A DNA stretch of 64,000 bases from Porphyromonas levii DSM 23370 (GCF_000379925.1 NZ_KB904239.1:20797-84796), one strand, 5' to 3'; counted from the stretch's first letter, positions 16,584-28,174 are shown. Notes: generated from the sequence alone by a model not told the origin. Numbers and translations: made by a program.

Positions 16584-16662
16584 CCTTCTGTCGTATTTTT
16601 TGGGGGGGAGAAGTCGGTAGTTCCAATTGTCTGTCTGTGGCGTAAACGCAGGTAGAGTATTG

Positions 16663-18780
<2,118 letters not shown>

Positions 18781-18802
18781 TACAAAATAATCATGAGAGG
18801 AG

Positions 18803-18842
18803 GAGGGGATAGAAGAGCTTAGGAATGTTCTTGTATCCCCTC
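18803..18842 (+). terminator. Hairpin after gyrB
   Basis: gaggggata (18803-18811) pairs with tatcccctc (18834-18842), with partial pairing inside the loop, 22 bp after gyrB. Confidence 0.6.
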
Positions 18843-18863
18843 TTCGTTCGTTATCAATGAGCA

Positions 18864-20582
18864 ATGGAAGGAATGAGTTTTTCGCTAAAGGAACTACAGT
18901 TGGAGATATCAAGATGTAGTAGGTTCCTTAAGGGGGACAAACCAGTGATAGGTATCTCTACTAACCACAATCATGTGGATGAAAATACGCTCACTGATAC
19001 TTATTGTGATAGTATCAGGCATGCGGGGGGTATTCCTATGATTATCCCTAAGACGGATGATAAAGAGCTATTGCTGGAGACTCTAGGACGGTGTGATGCG
19101 CTGATTATCAGTGGGGGTGGAGATCCTCATGCTCTGTGGTGGGGCGAGATGCCACACCACAAGATAGGGAAAGTGGTGTATGAGAAAGATGTCTTCGACC
19201 TTGCACTCATACAGAGTGCATTTAGGCTCAATGTACCTATCTTAGGGATTTGCCGTGGTCTCCAGTTGCTCAATGTGGCACTAGGTGGATCGCTGATTCA
19301 GGATATTCCGAGTACCATTGAGGGTGCTTTTAACCATTCGCAGACGGCGACACGATATGAGGAGTGGCACTCAGTAGAGATACTACCAGGGGGTAGGCTT
19401 CAGACGATAGTGGGGGAAGAGATGCTGATGGTCAATTCCTTCCACCATCAGGCAGTTGGTACGATTGCAGATTGTGGCGTGGTGTGTGCTCGGTCTAGCG
19501 ATGGGGTAGTAGAGGCAGTGGATTATTATCCAGAGTATAATGCCCTTGGGGTACAATGGCATCCCGAGGCACTTGCCTGTGGAGGGAAGTCGAGACACCT
19601 AGAGCTATTTAAGTGGTTAGTAGGCGAGGCGAGGTTGTTCCAAGAGGCTCGCCGTATTCATCAGCATGTTGTTACGCTTGATTCGCATGTAGATACACCA
19701 TCATTATTGGTTGGGAACCCTTGTGGAGATAGCGATACGGCTCGGGTAGATTATCCTGGAATGGTGATTGGTGGGCTGGATGTGGTCTTTATGGCGGCTT
19801 ATGTAGCGCAGGGGAGCGACGATGCCTATAATCATGTGATAGAGATGCTTGACGCTACTGATAGGTATGCCGAACAATCGGAGGGTAAGATAGTGGTATT
19901 GGGAGAGACCACTAAGGCTTGGGAGAATAAGGTAAGTCGTCGGAAGATGCTCTGCAAGGCGGTAGAGAATGGGTATGCCATAGGCGATGATCTTACGAAG
20001 CTAGAGGTGTTGGCTCATCGTGGTGTAAAGTATATGACCCTTTGTCACAACGGTGATAATCTCATCTGTGATTCTGGAGCAAGGAGTCTGCAAACACATG
20101 GTGGGTTAAGTGACTTTGGAAAGAAGGTCGTAAGAGAAATGAATCGGCTAGGTATTATAGTAGATGTATCGCATGCCTCTGATTCTACTGTGCGTGATGT
20201 ATTGGCGGAGAGTGATCAACCGATTATTGCTAGTCATAGTTCTTGTAGAGCACTCTATGACCACTCGCGTAACCTACCCGATGAACTACTGAAGGCAATA
20301 GCCGAGAAGGGTGGAGTGGTTCAGCTCTGTATGTACTATGGATTCTTGGGGGGCAAGCATGCAACACTATTGGACTTTGTAGACCATATACTACACGCAA
20401 TGGAGGTGATGGGAGAAAAGCACGTGGGTATTGGTACAGACTTTGATGGCGGGGGAGAAGTTATTGGTTGCCGAAATACCGCTGCTTTGCCACGCATTAC
20501 GGTGGAACTTCTGCGCCGAGGAGTTGCAATAAAGCAACTAAAGGCGCTTTGGGGAGAGAATTTATTAAATGTGATTAAGTAA
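18864..20582 (+). CDS. Fused C26 gamma-glutamyl hydrolase and M19 dipeptidase
   Basis: One 572-residue chain joins two hydrolases. Residues about 25-255 form a class I glutamine amidotransferase-like domain of the PuuD/peptidase C26 type, with the nucleophile Cys130 in GICRGLQLLN and His233/Glu235 in QWHPE. Residues about 265-570 form a membrane dipeptidase (peptidase M19) with the metal ligands His275 and Asp277 in DSHVDTP, SHSSCRALYDHSRNLP and the late IGTDFDGGGE. A plausible joint role is cutting gamma-glutamyl links and then the released dipeptides, for example in glutathione or peptidoglycan fragment use; this is inference. No signal peptide is apparent, so it is predicted cytoplasmic. 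ATG 18864 or 18873 could start it. Confidence 0.9.
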   Translation: MEGMSFSLKELQLEISRCSRFLKGDKPVIGISTNHNHVDENTLTDTYCDSIRHAGGIPMIIPKTDDKELLLETLGRCDALIISGGGDPHALWWGEMPHHKIGKVVYEKDVFDLALIQSAFRLNVPILGICRGLQLLNVALGGSLIQDIPSTIEGAFNHSQTATRYEEWHSVEILPGGRLQTIVGEEMLMVNSFHHQAVGTIADCGVVCARSSDGVVEAVDYYPEYNALGVQWHPEALACGGKSRHLELFKWLVGEARLFQEARRIHQHVVTLDSHVDTPSLLVGNPCGDSDTARVDYPGMVIGGLDVVFMAAYVAQGSDDAYNHVIEMLDATDRYAEQSEGKIVVLGETTKAWENKVSRRKMLCKAVENGYAIGDDLTKLEVLAHRGVKYMTLCHNGDNLICDSGARSLQTHGGLSDFGKKVVREMNRLGIIVDVSHASDSTVRDVLAESDQPIIASHSSCRALYDHSRNLPDELLKAIAEKGGVVQLCMYYGFLGGKHATLLDFVDHILHAMEVMGEKHVGIGTDFDGGGEVIGCRNTAALPRITVELLRRGVAIKQLKALWGENLLNVIK

Positions 20583-20587
20583 TTGTT

Positions 20588-20595
20588 TATCTTTG
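20588..20595 (+). promoter_or_regulatory. -7 box of the nfnA-nfnB pair
   Basis: TATCTTTG lies 41 bp before ATG 20637 and just after the stop of the peptidase fusion gene. No clear -33 partner. Confidence 0.5.
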
Positions 20596-20636
20596 TGGCT
20601 GATTGTCAGAATTAACCTACTACGTATATTAGTTGT

Positions 20637-21434
20637 ATGAATAAGATTGTCTCCAAGGAGTTCCTCTCCGAAAGGGTAGTTAAGTTTGTAATCGAGGCTC
20701 CTCGTATTGCGAAGTCACGCAAGGCAGGGCATTTTGTGATTGTGCGTGTCGGTGCGATGGGCGAGCGTATTCCGCTTACTATTGCCGACTCAGATCCTGT
20801 AGAGGGTACCATTACAATGGTGGTACAGAATGTCGGTAGAAGCTCTCAGAAACTCTGTGCTCTGAATGAGGGTGAGTATGTCACCGATGTGGTGGGGCCT
20901 CTCGGTCAGGCTACTAAAATAAAGAAATATGGTACTGTAGTCTGTGCTGGAGGTGGCGTAGGTGTTGCTCCGCTTTTCCCTATAGTACAGGCGATGCATG
21001 AGGCTGGTAACCGTGTGATTGTGGTACTGGCAGCACGTAATAAAGATCTCATAATACTAGAAAAGGAGATGCGTGCTAATTCGGATGAAGTAGTCATCAT
21101 GACCGACGACGGTTCGTCGGGAAAGCAAGGACTAGTGACCGCAGGTATCGAAGAGGTATTGCAGCGGGAGAAGGTAGATCTTTGTGTTACTATTGGTCCT
21201 GCTATCATGATGAAGTTTGTGGCAGAGCTTACTAAGAAGTATGAGGTACCTACCTATGCTAGTCTCAATACGATTATGGTGGATGGTACTGGTATGTGTG
21301 GCGCTTGTCGAATCACGGTGGATGGCCAGACTAAGTTTGTGTGTGTCGATGGTCCTGAGTTTGACGCACACAAGGTGGACTTCGATGAGATGCTTAAGAG
21401 GATGAACGCATTTAGAGATCAAGAGAAGGCATAA
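20637..21434 (+). CDS. FAD/NAD-binding [2Fe-2S] subunit, NfnA/SudB type
   Basis: The 265-residue protein is a ferredoxin-NADP reductase-like subunit of the dihydroorotate dehydrogenase electron-transfer (PyrK-like) group. An FAD domain (about 1-95, GHFVIVRVGAMGERIPLTI) precedes an NAD(P)-binding domain (VVCAGGGVGVAPLFPI) and a C-terminal [2Fe-2S] site with Cys221, Cys224 and Cys236 (GTGMCGACRITV, FVCVDGPEFD). Together with the next gene it forms the classical pair annotated as sulfide dehydrogenase or as NADH-dependent ferredoxin:NADP+ oxidoreductase, which bifurcates electrons between ferredoxin, NADH and NADPH. The genes are 6 bp apart. The bifurcating role is from family knowledge. Confidence 0.88.
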   Translation: MNKIVSKEFLSERVVKFVIEAPRIAKSRKAGHFVIVRVGAMGERIPLTIADSDPVEGTITMVVQNVGRSSQKLCALNEGEYVTDVVGPLGQATKIKKYGTVVCAGGGVGVAPLFPIVQAMHEAGNRVIVVLAARNKDLIILEKEMRANSDEVVIMTDDGSSGKQGLVTAGIEEVLQREKVDLCVTIGPAIMMKFVAELTKKYEVPTYASLNTIMVDGTGMCGACRITVDGQTKFVCVDGPEFDAHKVDFDEMLKRMNAFRDQEKA

Positions 21435-21440
21435 TAAGAC

Positions 21441-22919
21441 ATGGATCTAATCAAAGAAAGACGTGCCCAAGAGTGGCGTGAAGAGCTCCGTAAGGCTACT
21501 AGCCCTAAGGAGCGTATGGCGATGACTAGGGTAGAGATGCCTGCCTTAGACGGTAAATACAGGGCTACGAACCATGAGGAGGTAAGCCAAGGTCTTACTG
21601 ATGAGATGGCAAGAAGCGAGGCCAAGCGTTGTCTCGACTGTGTCAATCCATCATGTATGGAGGGTTGCCCTGTAAGTATTCATATACCTAGCTTTATCAA
21701 GAATGTAGAGGCGGGTAATATAATGGATGCAGCTAAAGTTATTCGCGAGACTAGCTCATTGCCTGGTGTGTGCGGTCGTGTTTGTCCTCAGGAGAAACAG
21801 TGTGAGAGCAAGTGTATCTACACCCAGAAGATGAATAAGCCAGCGGTGGCTATCGGTTTCCTAGAGCGTTATGTTTCGGACTATGAGCGTAAGGCTATCC
21901 TTAGTGGCGCAGTCAAGGAGGATACTGAAGAGATTGTCCCTAATGGAATTAAGGTGGCGATAGCAGGTGCTGGTCCAGCTGGTCTCTCTTGCGCTGGTGA
22001 CTTGGCAAAGTGGGGCTATGATGTGACGGTATTTGATGCACTGCACGAATTGGGAGGCGTACTCAGGTATGGTATCCCAGAGTTTAGGTTGCCTAATGAT
22101 ATCGTAGACTTTGAGATTGATAGGCTAAAGGCGCTTGGTATTAAGTTCGAGACCAATGTAATTGTGGGTAAGACTATCTCCTATGAAGATCTACATGAGG
22201 AAGGCTTCAAGGCTATTTTTGTAGCAAGTGGTGCGGGACTTCCACGCTTCATGCATATCCCTGGTGAAAACCTAGTTGGTGTGATGTCTAGTAATGAGTA
22301 CCTCACCCGTGTCAATCTGATGAAGGCTGGTCAGCCAGGTGCAGATACTCCTGTTTCTCATGGTAAGAATGTCGCCGTTATTGGTGGAGGCAATACAGCT
22401 ATGGACTCTGTGCGTACCGCACTTCGCTTGGGAGCAAAGCGCGCTATCATTGTTTATCGTCGTAGCGAAGATGAGATGCCTGCTCGTTTGGAGGAGGTAC
22501 ACCATGCCAAGGAGGAGGGTGTTGAGTTTATGACGCTCCATAATCCTATTGAGTACGTGGATGATGGGACAGGCAAAGTACGTGCTATGCGTGTGCAAAA
22601 GATGGAGTTAGGCGAACCAGATGCATCAGGACGCCGTAGCCCAGTACCTGTAGAGGGTGCTATCGAGGAGATTGAGGTAGACCAGGTAGTAGTGAGTGTT
22701 GGTGTTTCTCCAAACCCTATTATTCCTACTAACTTCAAGGGGCTAAAGATTACTAAGAAAGGAACTATTGAAGTGAAAGCTGAGACCAATCAGAGTGATC
22801 TTGAGGATGTATTTGCTGGAGGCGATATTGTACGTGGTGGTGCTACTGTAATCCTCGCTATGGGCGATGGTCGTAAGGCTGCTGCTGGTATCCATGAGTA
22901 TCTCCAGTCTAATAAGTAA
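21441..22919 (+). CDS. Glutamate synthase small-subunit-like flavoprotein, NfnB/SudA type
   Basis: The 492-residue protein carries an N-terminal ferredoxin-like domain with two Cys clusters (KRCLDCVNPSCMEGCPV and VCGRVCPQEKQCESKCIY), then FAD-binding (VAIAGAGPAGLSCAGDLA) and NAD(P)-binding (NVAVIGGGNTAMDSVRTA) Rossmann folds, and the final VFAGGDIVRGGATVILAMGDG motif. This is the GltD-like architecture. No GltB large subunit gene is adjacent, and pairing with the NfnA/SudB gene supports the electron-transfer oxidoreductase role over glutamate synthase. A clear terminator follows. Confidence 0.9.
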   Translation: MDLIKERRAQEWREELRKATSPKERMAMTRVEMPALDGKYRATNHEEVSQGLTDEMARSEAKRCLDCVNPSCMEGCPVSIHIPSFIKNVEAGNIMDAAKVIRETSSLPGVCGRVCPQEKQCESKCIYTQKMNKPAVAIGFLERYVSDYERKAILSGAVKEDTEEIVPNGIKVAIAGAGPAGLSCAGDLAKWGYDVTVFDALHELGGVLRYGIPEFRLPNDIVDFEIDRLKALGIKFETNVIVGKTISYEDLHEEGFKAIFVASGAGLPRFMHIPGENLVGVMSSNEYLTRVNLMKAGQPGADTPVSHGKNVAVIGGGNTAMDSVRTALRLGAKRAIIVYRRSEDEMPARLEEVHHAKEEGVEFMTLHNPIEYVDDGTGKVRAMRVQKMELGEPDASGRRSPVPVEGAIEEIEVDQVVVSVGVSPNPIIPTNFKGLKITKKGTIEVKAETNQSDLEDVFAGGDIVRGGATVILAMGDGRKAAAGIHEYLQSNK

Positions 22920-22950
22920 TATAAATCCTTTACTATAATCTACACACACT

Positions 22951-22984
22951 AGGGGTTGGCTATTCGGTAGCCGACCCCTTTTTA
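22951..22984 (+). terminator. Intrinsic terminator after nfnB
   Basis: A 12-bp stem (aggggttggcta against tagccgacccct, one G-U pair) with a 5-nt loop is followed by TTTTT. Confidence 0.9.
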
Positions 22985-23052
22985 CATAATGGACAGTGGA
23001 GGATCAGGTCTTATATTTGGCATAACGTAGCGGTATTTGTGCCAAAAATAAG

Positions 23053-23060
23053 TATCTTTG
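23053..23060 (+). promoter_or_regulatory. -7 box of the fabI operon
   Basis: TATCTTTG lies 30 bp before ATG 23091. The nearest TTTG (23036-23039) is only 13 bp upstream, shorter than the usual spacing. Confidence 0.55.
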
Positions 23061-23090
23061 TCGCGGTAATAATTTTTGAAAGATAACGTT

Positions 23091-23924
23091 ATGGCTTACG
23101 GTTTATTAAAGGGGAAGAGGGGAATAGTATTTGGTGCACTTAACGAGCAGTCTATTGCTTGGAAGGTAGCGGAGCGAGTAGTAGAGGAGGGAGCAACAAT
23201 CACCTTGACCAATACTGCTATTGCGCTTCGTATGGGTACGCTCAATGACCTTGCGGCTAAGACAGGCGCCAAGGTTATTGCATGTGATGCTACTAGTATT
23301 GAGGATCTTGAGAATGTGTTTATCGAGAGCCAAAAGGAGCTTGGTGGTAAGATAGACTTTGTTCTACACTCTATAGGCATGAGTCCTAATGTGCGTAAAG
23401 GTATTCCTTATGATGATATCAACTACGCTAATATGACCAAGACACTGGATATCTCGGCAATCTCATTGCATAAGATGCTATCGGTGGCTAAGAAACTTGA
23501 TGCTATCTCTGAGGGTGGTTCGGTAGTCGCACTCACCTATATTGCAGCACAGCGTAGCTTTGTGGGCTATAGTGATATGGCAGATGCCAAGTCACTTCTT
23601 GAGTCTATCACTCGTAATTTTGGCATGATCTATGGTAAGGAGAAGGGCGTTCGAATCAATACTGTGAGCCAGTCGCCTACTGTGACTACAGCGGGTAGTG
23701 GAGTAGAGGGTATGAATCTGCTTCGTCACTTTGCTGAGAAGGTAGCTCCTCTGGGCAATGCCGATGCCGATGATTGTGCAGACTACTGTGTAACTCTCTT
23801 TAGTGACCTTACTCGTAAGGTGACCATGCAAAACCTCTTCCATGATGGTGGTTTCTCTACCACAGGTATGAGCGCAGATGCTCTTGAGCAATACACTAAG
23901 GGTGGTCTTGATAATATAGACTAA
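23091..23924 (+). CDS. fabI: Enoyl-[acyl-carrier-protein] reductase FabI
   Basis: FabI carries out the last reduction of each fatty-acid elongation cycle using NADH or NADPH. The 277-residue short-chain dehydrogenase-like protein has the family-specific early loop GALNEQSIAWKVAERVVEEG, the SIGMSP segment, and the FabI catalytic arrangement Tyr-x6-Lys (YSDMADAK). ATG 23091 is chosen over an upstream in-frame start at 23076 because it matches the FabI N-terminus. The dedA-like gene starts 2 bp after its stop, which indicates an operon. Confidence 0.95.
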   Translation: MAYGLLKGKRGIVFGALNEQSIAWKVAERVVEEGATITLTNTAIALRMGTLNDLAAKTGAKVIACDATSIEDLENVFIESQKELGGKIDFVLHSIGMSPNVRKGIPYDDINYANMTKTLDISAISLHKMLSVAKKLDAISEGGSVVALTYIAAQRSFVGYSDMADAKSLLESITRNFGMIYGKEKGVRINTVSQSPTVTTAGSGVEGMNLLRHFAEKVAPLGNADADDCADYCVTLFSDLTRKVTMQNLFHDGGFSTTGMSADALEQYTKGGLDNID

Positions 23925-23926
23925 GG

Positions 23927-24580
23927 ATGGAGGATGTAGGATTTATCCAATGGGCGCTAGAGCACCTAAATTATTGGACAGTGACCTTATTGATGGCCAT
24001 TGAGAGTTCTTTTATTCCATTTCCTAGCGAGATTGTTGTTCCACCTGCAGCATATATGGCTGCTTCAGGCGAGAGCGATATGACCTTCGTGGGTATTATC
24101 TTTTTCTCTACTCTAGGCGCAATGATAGGAGCTTTTATCAATTATTCATTAGCGCTTTGGTTGGGACGGCCGATAGTGCATCGCTTTGCAAGAAGTAGAA
24201 TAGGGGGCTTTTTCCTACTTTCCGAAGAGGCTGTAGTGAAAGCAGAGCAGTACTTTAATGAGCATGGCAAGATATCGACGTTTATCGGGAGATTAGTTCC
24301 GGGTATTCGTCAGTTAATCTCAGTCCCTGCGGGGTTGGCTAATATGCGTATAGCTAAGTTTGCCCTTTTTACAGCACTAGGTGCGGGTGTGTGGAATATG
24401 CTACTCGCTACAATAGGGTGGTATCTACAGGATGTAGTGCCTTATGATCAGCTTCGTACTAGTGTGGAGCACTACAGTAAGCCTATTGGTTACGCGATCT
24501 TGGCCATTGTCCTCTTGGTACTCAGCTACATGCTCTTTAAGGCTTTATCAAGACCGAAGGTTAATATAACAAATGACTAA
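23927..24580 (+). CDS. DedA family membrane protein
   Basis: The 217-residue integral membrane protein matches the DedA/SNARE-associated family: the early ESSFIPFPSEIVVPPAAYMA motif, the FFSTLGAMIGAFINYSLALWLGR helix, and the family signature FIGRLVPGIRQLISVPAGLANM near residue 120-145. DedA proteins act as lipid flippases or scramblases (undecaprenyl phosphate or other phospholipids) and affect envelope integrity. It sits between fabI and a DsbA-like gene and overlaps the latter by 8 bp, so the three form one transcript. Confidence 0.9.
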   Translation: MEDVGFIQWALEHLNYWTVTLLMAIESSFIPFPSEIVVPPAAYMAASGESDMTFVGIIFFSTLGAMIGAFINYSLALWLGRPIVHRFARSRIGGFFLLSEEAVVKAEQYFNEHGKISTFIGRLVPGIRQLISVPAGLANMRIAKFALFTALGAGVWNMLLATIGWYLQDVVPYDQLRTSVEHYSKPIGYAILAIVLLVLSYMLFKALSRPKVNITND

Positions 24581-25223
24581 GAAGATAATTGTAGAGATTT
24601 GGGCTGATATTACTTGCCCCTTCTGTTATATCGGGGAGACCTTACTACAGCGAGAGCTTGAGCAATGGGTACATGCCGATATGGTGGATGTGAGGTGGAG
24701 GAGTTCGCTCCTTTCGCCACAACTTCCTCTTGAGAAGTCTTTTACTTGGACTGAGACTGTGGCTAGGATAAAGGCTCCAGAGCAACTAGCTCTTTTCCAA
24801 AAGAAGACTGAGGTATTGAAGCGCCTATCCGAGAAGTATGGCTTGGCATACAACCTAGAAACAGCTTACTCACACAATGCCCAGCGTGCAGCTAGGCTAT
24901 TAAAGGCCGCAGGAGAGTTCGGGCTTACACTACGGCTTGCAAACCTATTTGGTCGGGGGTATTTTTCTGAAGGGAAGGACTATAGTAAGCCTGAAGAGCT
25001 AAGAAACACTGCACTTGAGGCTGGACTTCCTAAGGAGGTTATCGACAATGTGCTTCATGGAGATCTCTATCTAGCAGAGGTGGAGGCAGACCAAGTGCTG
25101 GCGGAAAAGTATACCCCTAACTACGTCCCAACGATCTACTTTAATGGCAGTGAGATGATAGAAGGTATCCTCAAACCGGAGCAGTTAAGGCGAAGTCTTG
25201 AGATGGCTTGGGAGAAGCTTTAA
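24573..25223 (+). CDS. DsbA family (FrnE-like) oxidoreductase
   Basis: The 216-residue thioredoxin-fold protein has a CPFC active site (Cys15-Cys18) directly after the first strand (IVEIWADITCPFC), a helical insertion and the cis-Pro motif YVPTIYFNG. This is the FrnE/2-hydroxychromene isomerase-like branch of DsbA proteins. No signal peptide is seen, so it is predicted cytoplasmic. Its start overlaps the DedA gene by 8 bp, and its stop overlaps that of the convergent menA by 4 bp, leaving no room for a separate terminator. Confidence 0.88.
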   Translation: MTKKIIVEIWADITCPFCYIGETLLQRELEQWVHADMVDVRWRSSLLSPQLPLEKSFTWTETVARIKAPEQLALFQKKTEVLKRLSEKYGLAYNLETAYSHNAQRAARLLKAAGEFGLTLRLANLFGRGYFSEGKDYSKPEELRNTALEAGLPKEVIDNVLHGDLYLAEVEADQVLAEKYTPNYVPTIYFNGSEMIEGILKPEQLRRSLEMAWEKL

Positions 25224-26104
25224 GAGAGTAGTGAACACATAACGACTACGCCGATTATCAGAGTCGTCATATTAGTATAGCGGAGGAGCTTGTTTAGGCT
25301 CCTCCCTTTTAGTCTACGAATGGCAAGATAACCATTGCCGAATAGTAATAACCCTACAATCCCAACAACGATGGCACCTACCCAGCTCCCTTCATTCCCC
25401 AATCCTATAATTAAGAATACGAGTGTCAATAGGGCGTTGATTAGGTAGAGCATCGGCCCCGACCTTCTACCCATTCTCACGATAAGCGTTCGCTTGCCGC
25501 TCTCCATATCTTCGGTGTAATCTCGGTAGTTGTTACACACAAGAATATTTGCCTCCCAAAGCCCAATCCCAAGGGCGAGGAGGATAAGATAGAACGGAGG
25601 CCTACAAGCTGCGATAGCATAATAGGCAGCCAGAATAGGCACCAGACCATAGAATAGCACTACAGCAAAATCTCCTAAGGCAGTCCTAGATAGAGAGTAG
25701 GGAGTCGCAGAGTAGGCAATCACACCGATAACCACTATTGCTCCAATCGCTATTAACCACCAATTGGTTAGAGCCACAAGAGAAATGCCTGCGATAGCGC
25801 ACACAGAAAGTGAGAGACCAAGAGCCATCAACATCTGCTTTGGTGTTACTTCCCCAGTAGTCAGCAACCTCGAAAAGCCTATCCGCTGATCCGTATCTTC
25901 CCCACTCTTATAGCCGAAGTAGTCGTTAGCGAAGTTGCTAGAAATCTGAGCCGTAACGGCGACAATGAAAGCAAGTAGATACAATCCCCAATGCATATTA
26001 TCTTCGGCAAGCAAAGCACCGAGCAGTATCAGCATTGGCGCAATGGAAGCACCTAGAGTGTGCGGACGGGTCGCATATATCCAAGTACGGATGCGGTCTT
26101 TCAT
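25220..26104 (-). CDS. menA: 1,4-dihydroxy-2-naphthoate polyprenyltransferase
   Basis: MenA attaches the polyprenyl chain to dihydroxynaphthoate in menaquinone synthesis, at the inner membrane. The 294-residue UbiA-family protein has the start ATRPHTLGASIAPM, the first Asp-rich motif NDYFGYKSGEDTDQ, the second NNYRDYTEDMESGKRT and about eight hydrophobic helices. It starts with a 4-bp overlap with lysC, so it is the last gene of the ftsE-lysC-menA minus-strand operon. Confidence 0.93.
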   Translation of the reverse strand: MKDRIRTWIYATRPHTLGASIAPMLILLGALLAEDNMHWGLYLLAFIVAVTAQISSNFANDYFGYKSGEDTDQRIGFSRLLTTGEVTPKQMLMALGLSLSVCAIAGISLVALTNWWLIAIGAIVVIGVIAYSATPYSLSRTALGDFAVVLFYGLVPILAAYYAIAACRPPFYLILLALGIGLWEANILVCNNYRDYTEDMESGKRTLIVRMGRRSGPMLYLINALLTLVFLIIGLGNEGSWVGAIVVGIVGLLLFGNGYLAIRRLKGRSLNKLLRYTNMTTLIIGVVVMCSLLS

Positions 26105-27450
26105 ACCCCCTCGTGAAAGAGGTGATAGCTCAGTAGGCGAAGAGATTCTATCTTATCCTCATTCCTAACGAGGATAGATACGCCATAGTTAGACCCTCCA
26201 TAGGAAATCATTCGTACCGGTATATCTTGTAGCGCCTCTATTACTTTGCTCTCAAAGCCAACATTTTTCCAGTTGAGGTCACCCACCACACTAATGATAG
26301 ACATATTCTCGTCTACTGATACATGTGCAATCTTATTCAGTTCAGATAGAATCTCCTCTAGTCTATTCGGATTGTCAATGGTTAGCGACACAGCTACTTC
26401 ACTAGTTGTCACCATATCTACTGGAGTCTGATGACGTTCAAATATTTCAAATACCTTCCTCAGAAAACCTTGAGCCAGTAGCATGCGCGTACTCAGTATG
26501 CGGAGTACCGTAATACCGTCTTTAGCGGCTACAGCCTTAAGCTCACCTTCAATGATTCTATTAGAGATAAATGTGCCCTCTGCCGATGGCTCCATGGAGT
26601 TGAGCAAACGGACAGGGATATTAGCCATCTTAGCCGGATGAATACATGTTGGATGCAATATCTTCGCACCGAAGTAAGCAAGCTCAGCTGCCTCATCAAA
26701 GTGGAGATGACGCACCGCAGTTGTATGGCTTACCATACGAGGGTCATTATTGTGTAGCCCATCTATATCCGTCCAAATCTGAATTTCCTTAGCATCCACG
26801 GCAGCACCGACCAGCGATGCAGTATAGTCACTACCGCCACGCTTTAGATTGTCTACCTCGAGGTAAGCATTCCGGCAGATGTACCCTTCTGTAATAAATA
26901 TTTGTTGCTGTGGGTAGTGGCTAAGGAGTTCAAGTAGTTGTTCCTTGATGAGCTTTTGATTGGGCTCACCCTGCTTATTGGTAATCATATAGTCCAGGGC
27001 AGAGATCTTGATAGCCTTCAAACCCTCTTCTACTAGGTGAAGGCGCATCATCTCCACCGATATTATCTCTCCTTGGGCTAGCACCTGACGCTCTTCAAAG
27101 TCGGTGAAATACTCCCCTTTGAAGCCGCGAAGGAAATCCATAATCTCAGCTACAAAAGCTCTGGAGGATGCTCTATTTTTCTCATCCTTATACAGGTCAT
27201 GTATTACGGCATGGTACAAGCTTTCTAGCTCATTGATTTTATTGAGTGCTCCCTGAGCATTGTTGCTATAATAGAGTTGACTAATCTCTACCAGCCTATT
27301 GGTAACCCCCGACATGGCACTGAGGACAACTATCTTCCTCCCTTCGGTGCTGACTAATTGGGCTACATTTCTAATACGCTCAGCGTTACCTACAGAGGTG
27401 CCGCCGAACTTCATGACCACTAGATCTGAATAATTATTGCTTTGAATCAT
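26101..27450 (-). CDS. lysC: Aspartate kinase
   Basis: Aspartate kinase phosphorylates aspartate, opening the lysine, threonine, methionine and diaminopimelate pathway. The 449-residue monofunctional enzyme has VVMKFGGTSVGNAERI, the kinase core with FITEGYICRN and RGGSDYTASLVGAAV, and two C-terminal ACT domains (about 300-449) where amino-acid feedback would act. No homoserine dehydrogenase domain is fused. It lies 8 bp downstream of ftsE and overlaps menA by 4 bp. Confidence 0.93.
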   Translation of the reverse strand: MIQSNNYSDLVVMKFGGTSVGNAERIRNVAQLVSTEGRKIVVLSAMSGVTNRLVEISQLYYSNNAQGALNKINELESLYHAVIHDLYKDEKNRASSRAFVAEIMDFLRGFKGEYFTDFEERQVLAQGEIISVEMMRLHLVEEGLKAIKISALDYMITNKQGEPNQKLIKEQLLELLSHYPQQQIFITEGYICRNAYLEVDNLKRGGSDYTASLVGAAVDAKEIQIWTDIDGLHNNDPRMVSHTTAVRHLHFDEAAELAYFGAKILHPTCIHPAKMANIPVRLLNSMEPSAEGTFISNRIIEGELKAVAAKDGITVLRILSTRMLLAQGFLRKVFEIFERHQTPVDMVTTSEVAVSLTIDNPNRLEEILSELNKIAHVSVDENMSIISVVGDLNWKNVGFESKVIEALQDIPVRMISYGGSNYGVSILVRNEDKIESLRLLSYHLFHEGV

Positions 27451-27458
27451 CGTGCCGA

Positions 27459-28157
27459 TTAAATCTCTTCCCTTAATTGCATCTCTTTCAGTTTACCCTC
27501 TATCACTTGGACTATACGAGCTGGGTGCTTCTTCACAAGCGCATAGTTGTGCGTACTCATCAATACGGCTGTACCTGCATTGCTAATTTCTCTAAGTAGC
27601 GTAACAATCTGCTCTCCTGTGAGAGGGTCAAGATTTCCTGTCGGCTCGTCTGCAAGAATCATCTTAGGCTTGTTAAGTAGGGCACGCGAGATTACCACAC
27701 GTTGCTGCTCACCACCCGAGAGTTCATGTGGCAACTTGTAACCTTTGCTTTCGAGACCTACCTGCTCCAATACCTCTGAGATACGGTTGCGTATAAGAGA
27801 CTTATCCTTCCAACCGGTGGCTTTGAGGACAAACTCTAAGTTCTTTTCTACAGAGCGATCAGTGAGCAACTGAAAATCTTGGAAGATGATGCCGAGATGG
27901 CGGCGGAGATATGGGATTTGTTTCCTTTTAATCTTCCTAAGGTCATAGTCTGCAAACCGCCCCTCGCCCTGAGCAATAGGGAGGTCGGCATAGACCGACT
28001 TGATAAGTGTGGACTTGCCAGCACCTACACGTCCTATGAGGTAAACAAATTCTCCTGGAAATATGTCGAGCGAAGCACCATTGAGAATGATATTCTCATC
28101 GCGCTTCACAATTATATCTTTTAGCGTAAGTAATGCCTCTTCTGCCATCTCTATCAT
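27459..28157 (-). CDS. ftsE: FtsE-like cell-division ABC ATPase
   Basis: The 232-residue ABC ATPase resembles FtsE, which with FtsX controls peptidoglycan hydrolases at the septum. Motifs are Walker A GRVGAGKS, the Q-loop FQDFQLL, signature LSGGEQQRV, Walker B ILADEPT and the H-loop STHNY. FtsX is not adjacent in this window, as is usual in Bacteroidota where the genes are separated. A LolD-type ATPase is the main alternative. It has its own -7 box at 28175-28182 and leads the ftsE-lysC-menA operon. Confidence 0.85.
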   Translation of the reverse strand: MIEMAEEALLTLKDIIVKRDENIILNGASLDIFPGEFVYLIGRVGAGKSTLIKSVYADLPIAQGEGRFADYDLRKIKRKQIPYLRRHLGIIFQDFQLLTDRSVEKNLEFVLKATGWKDKSLIRNRISEVLEQVGLESKGYKLPHELSGGEQQRVVISRALLNKPKMILADEPTGNLDPLTGEQIVTLLREISNAGTAVLMSTHNYALVKKHPARIVQVIEGKLKEMQLREEI

Positions 28158-28174
28158 ACTATAATATTATGGTG

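Noticed and set aside
21441..22919. Annotation as glutamate synthase small subunit (gltD)
   Set aside because: No gltB is adjacent, and the partner gene is the FAD/[2Fe-2S] subunit of the NfnAB/SudAB pair.
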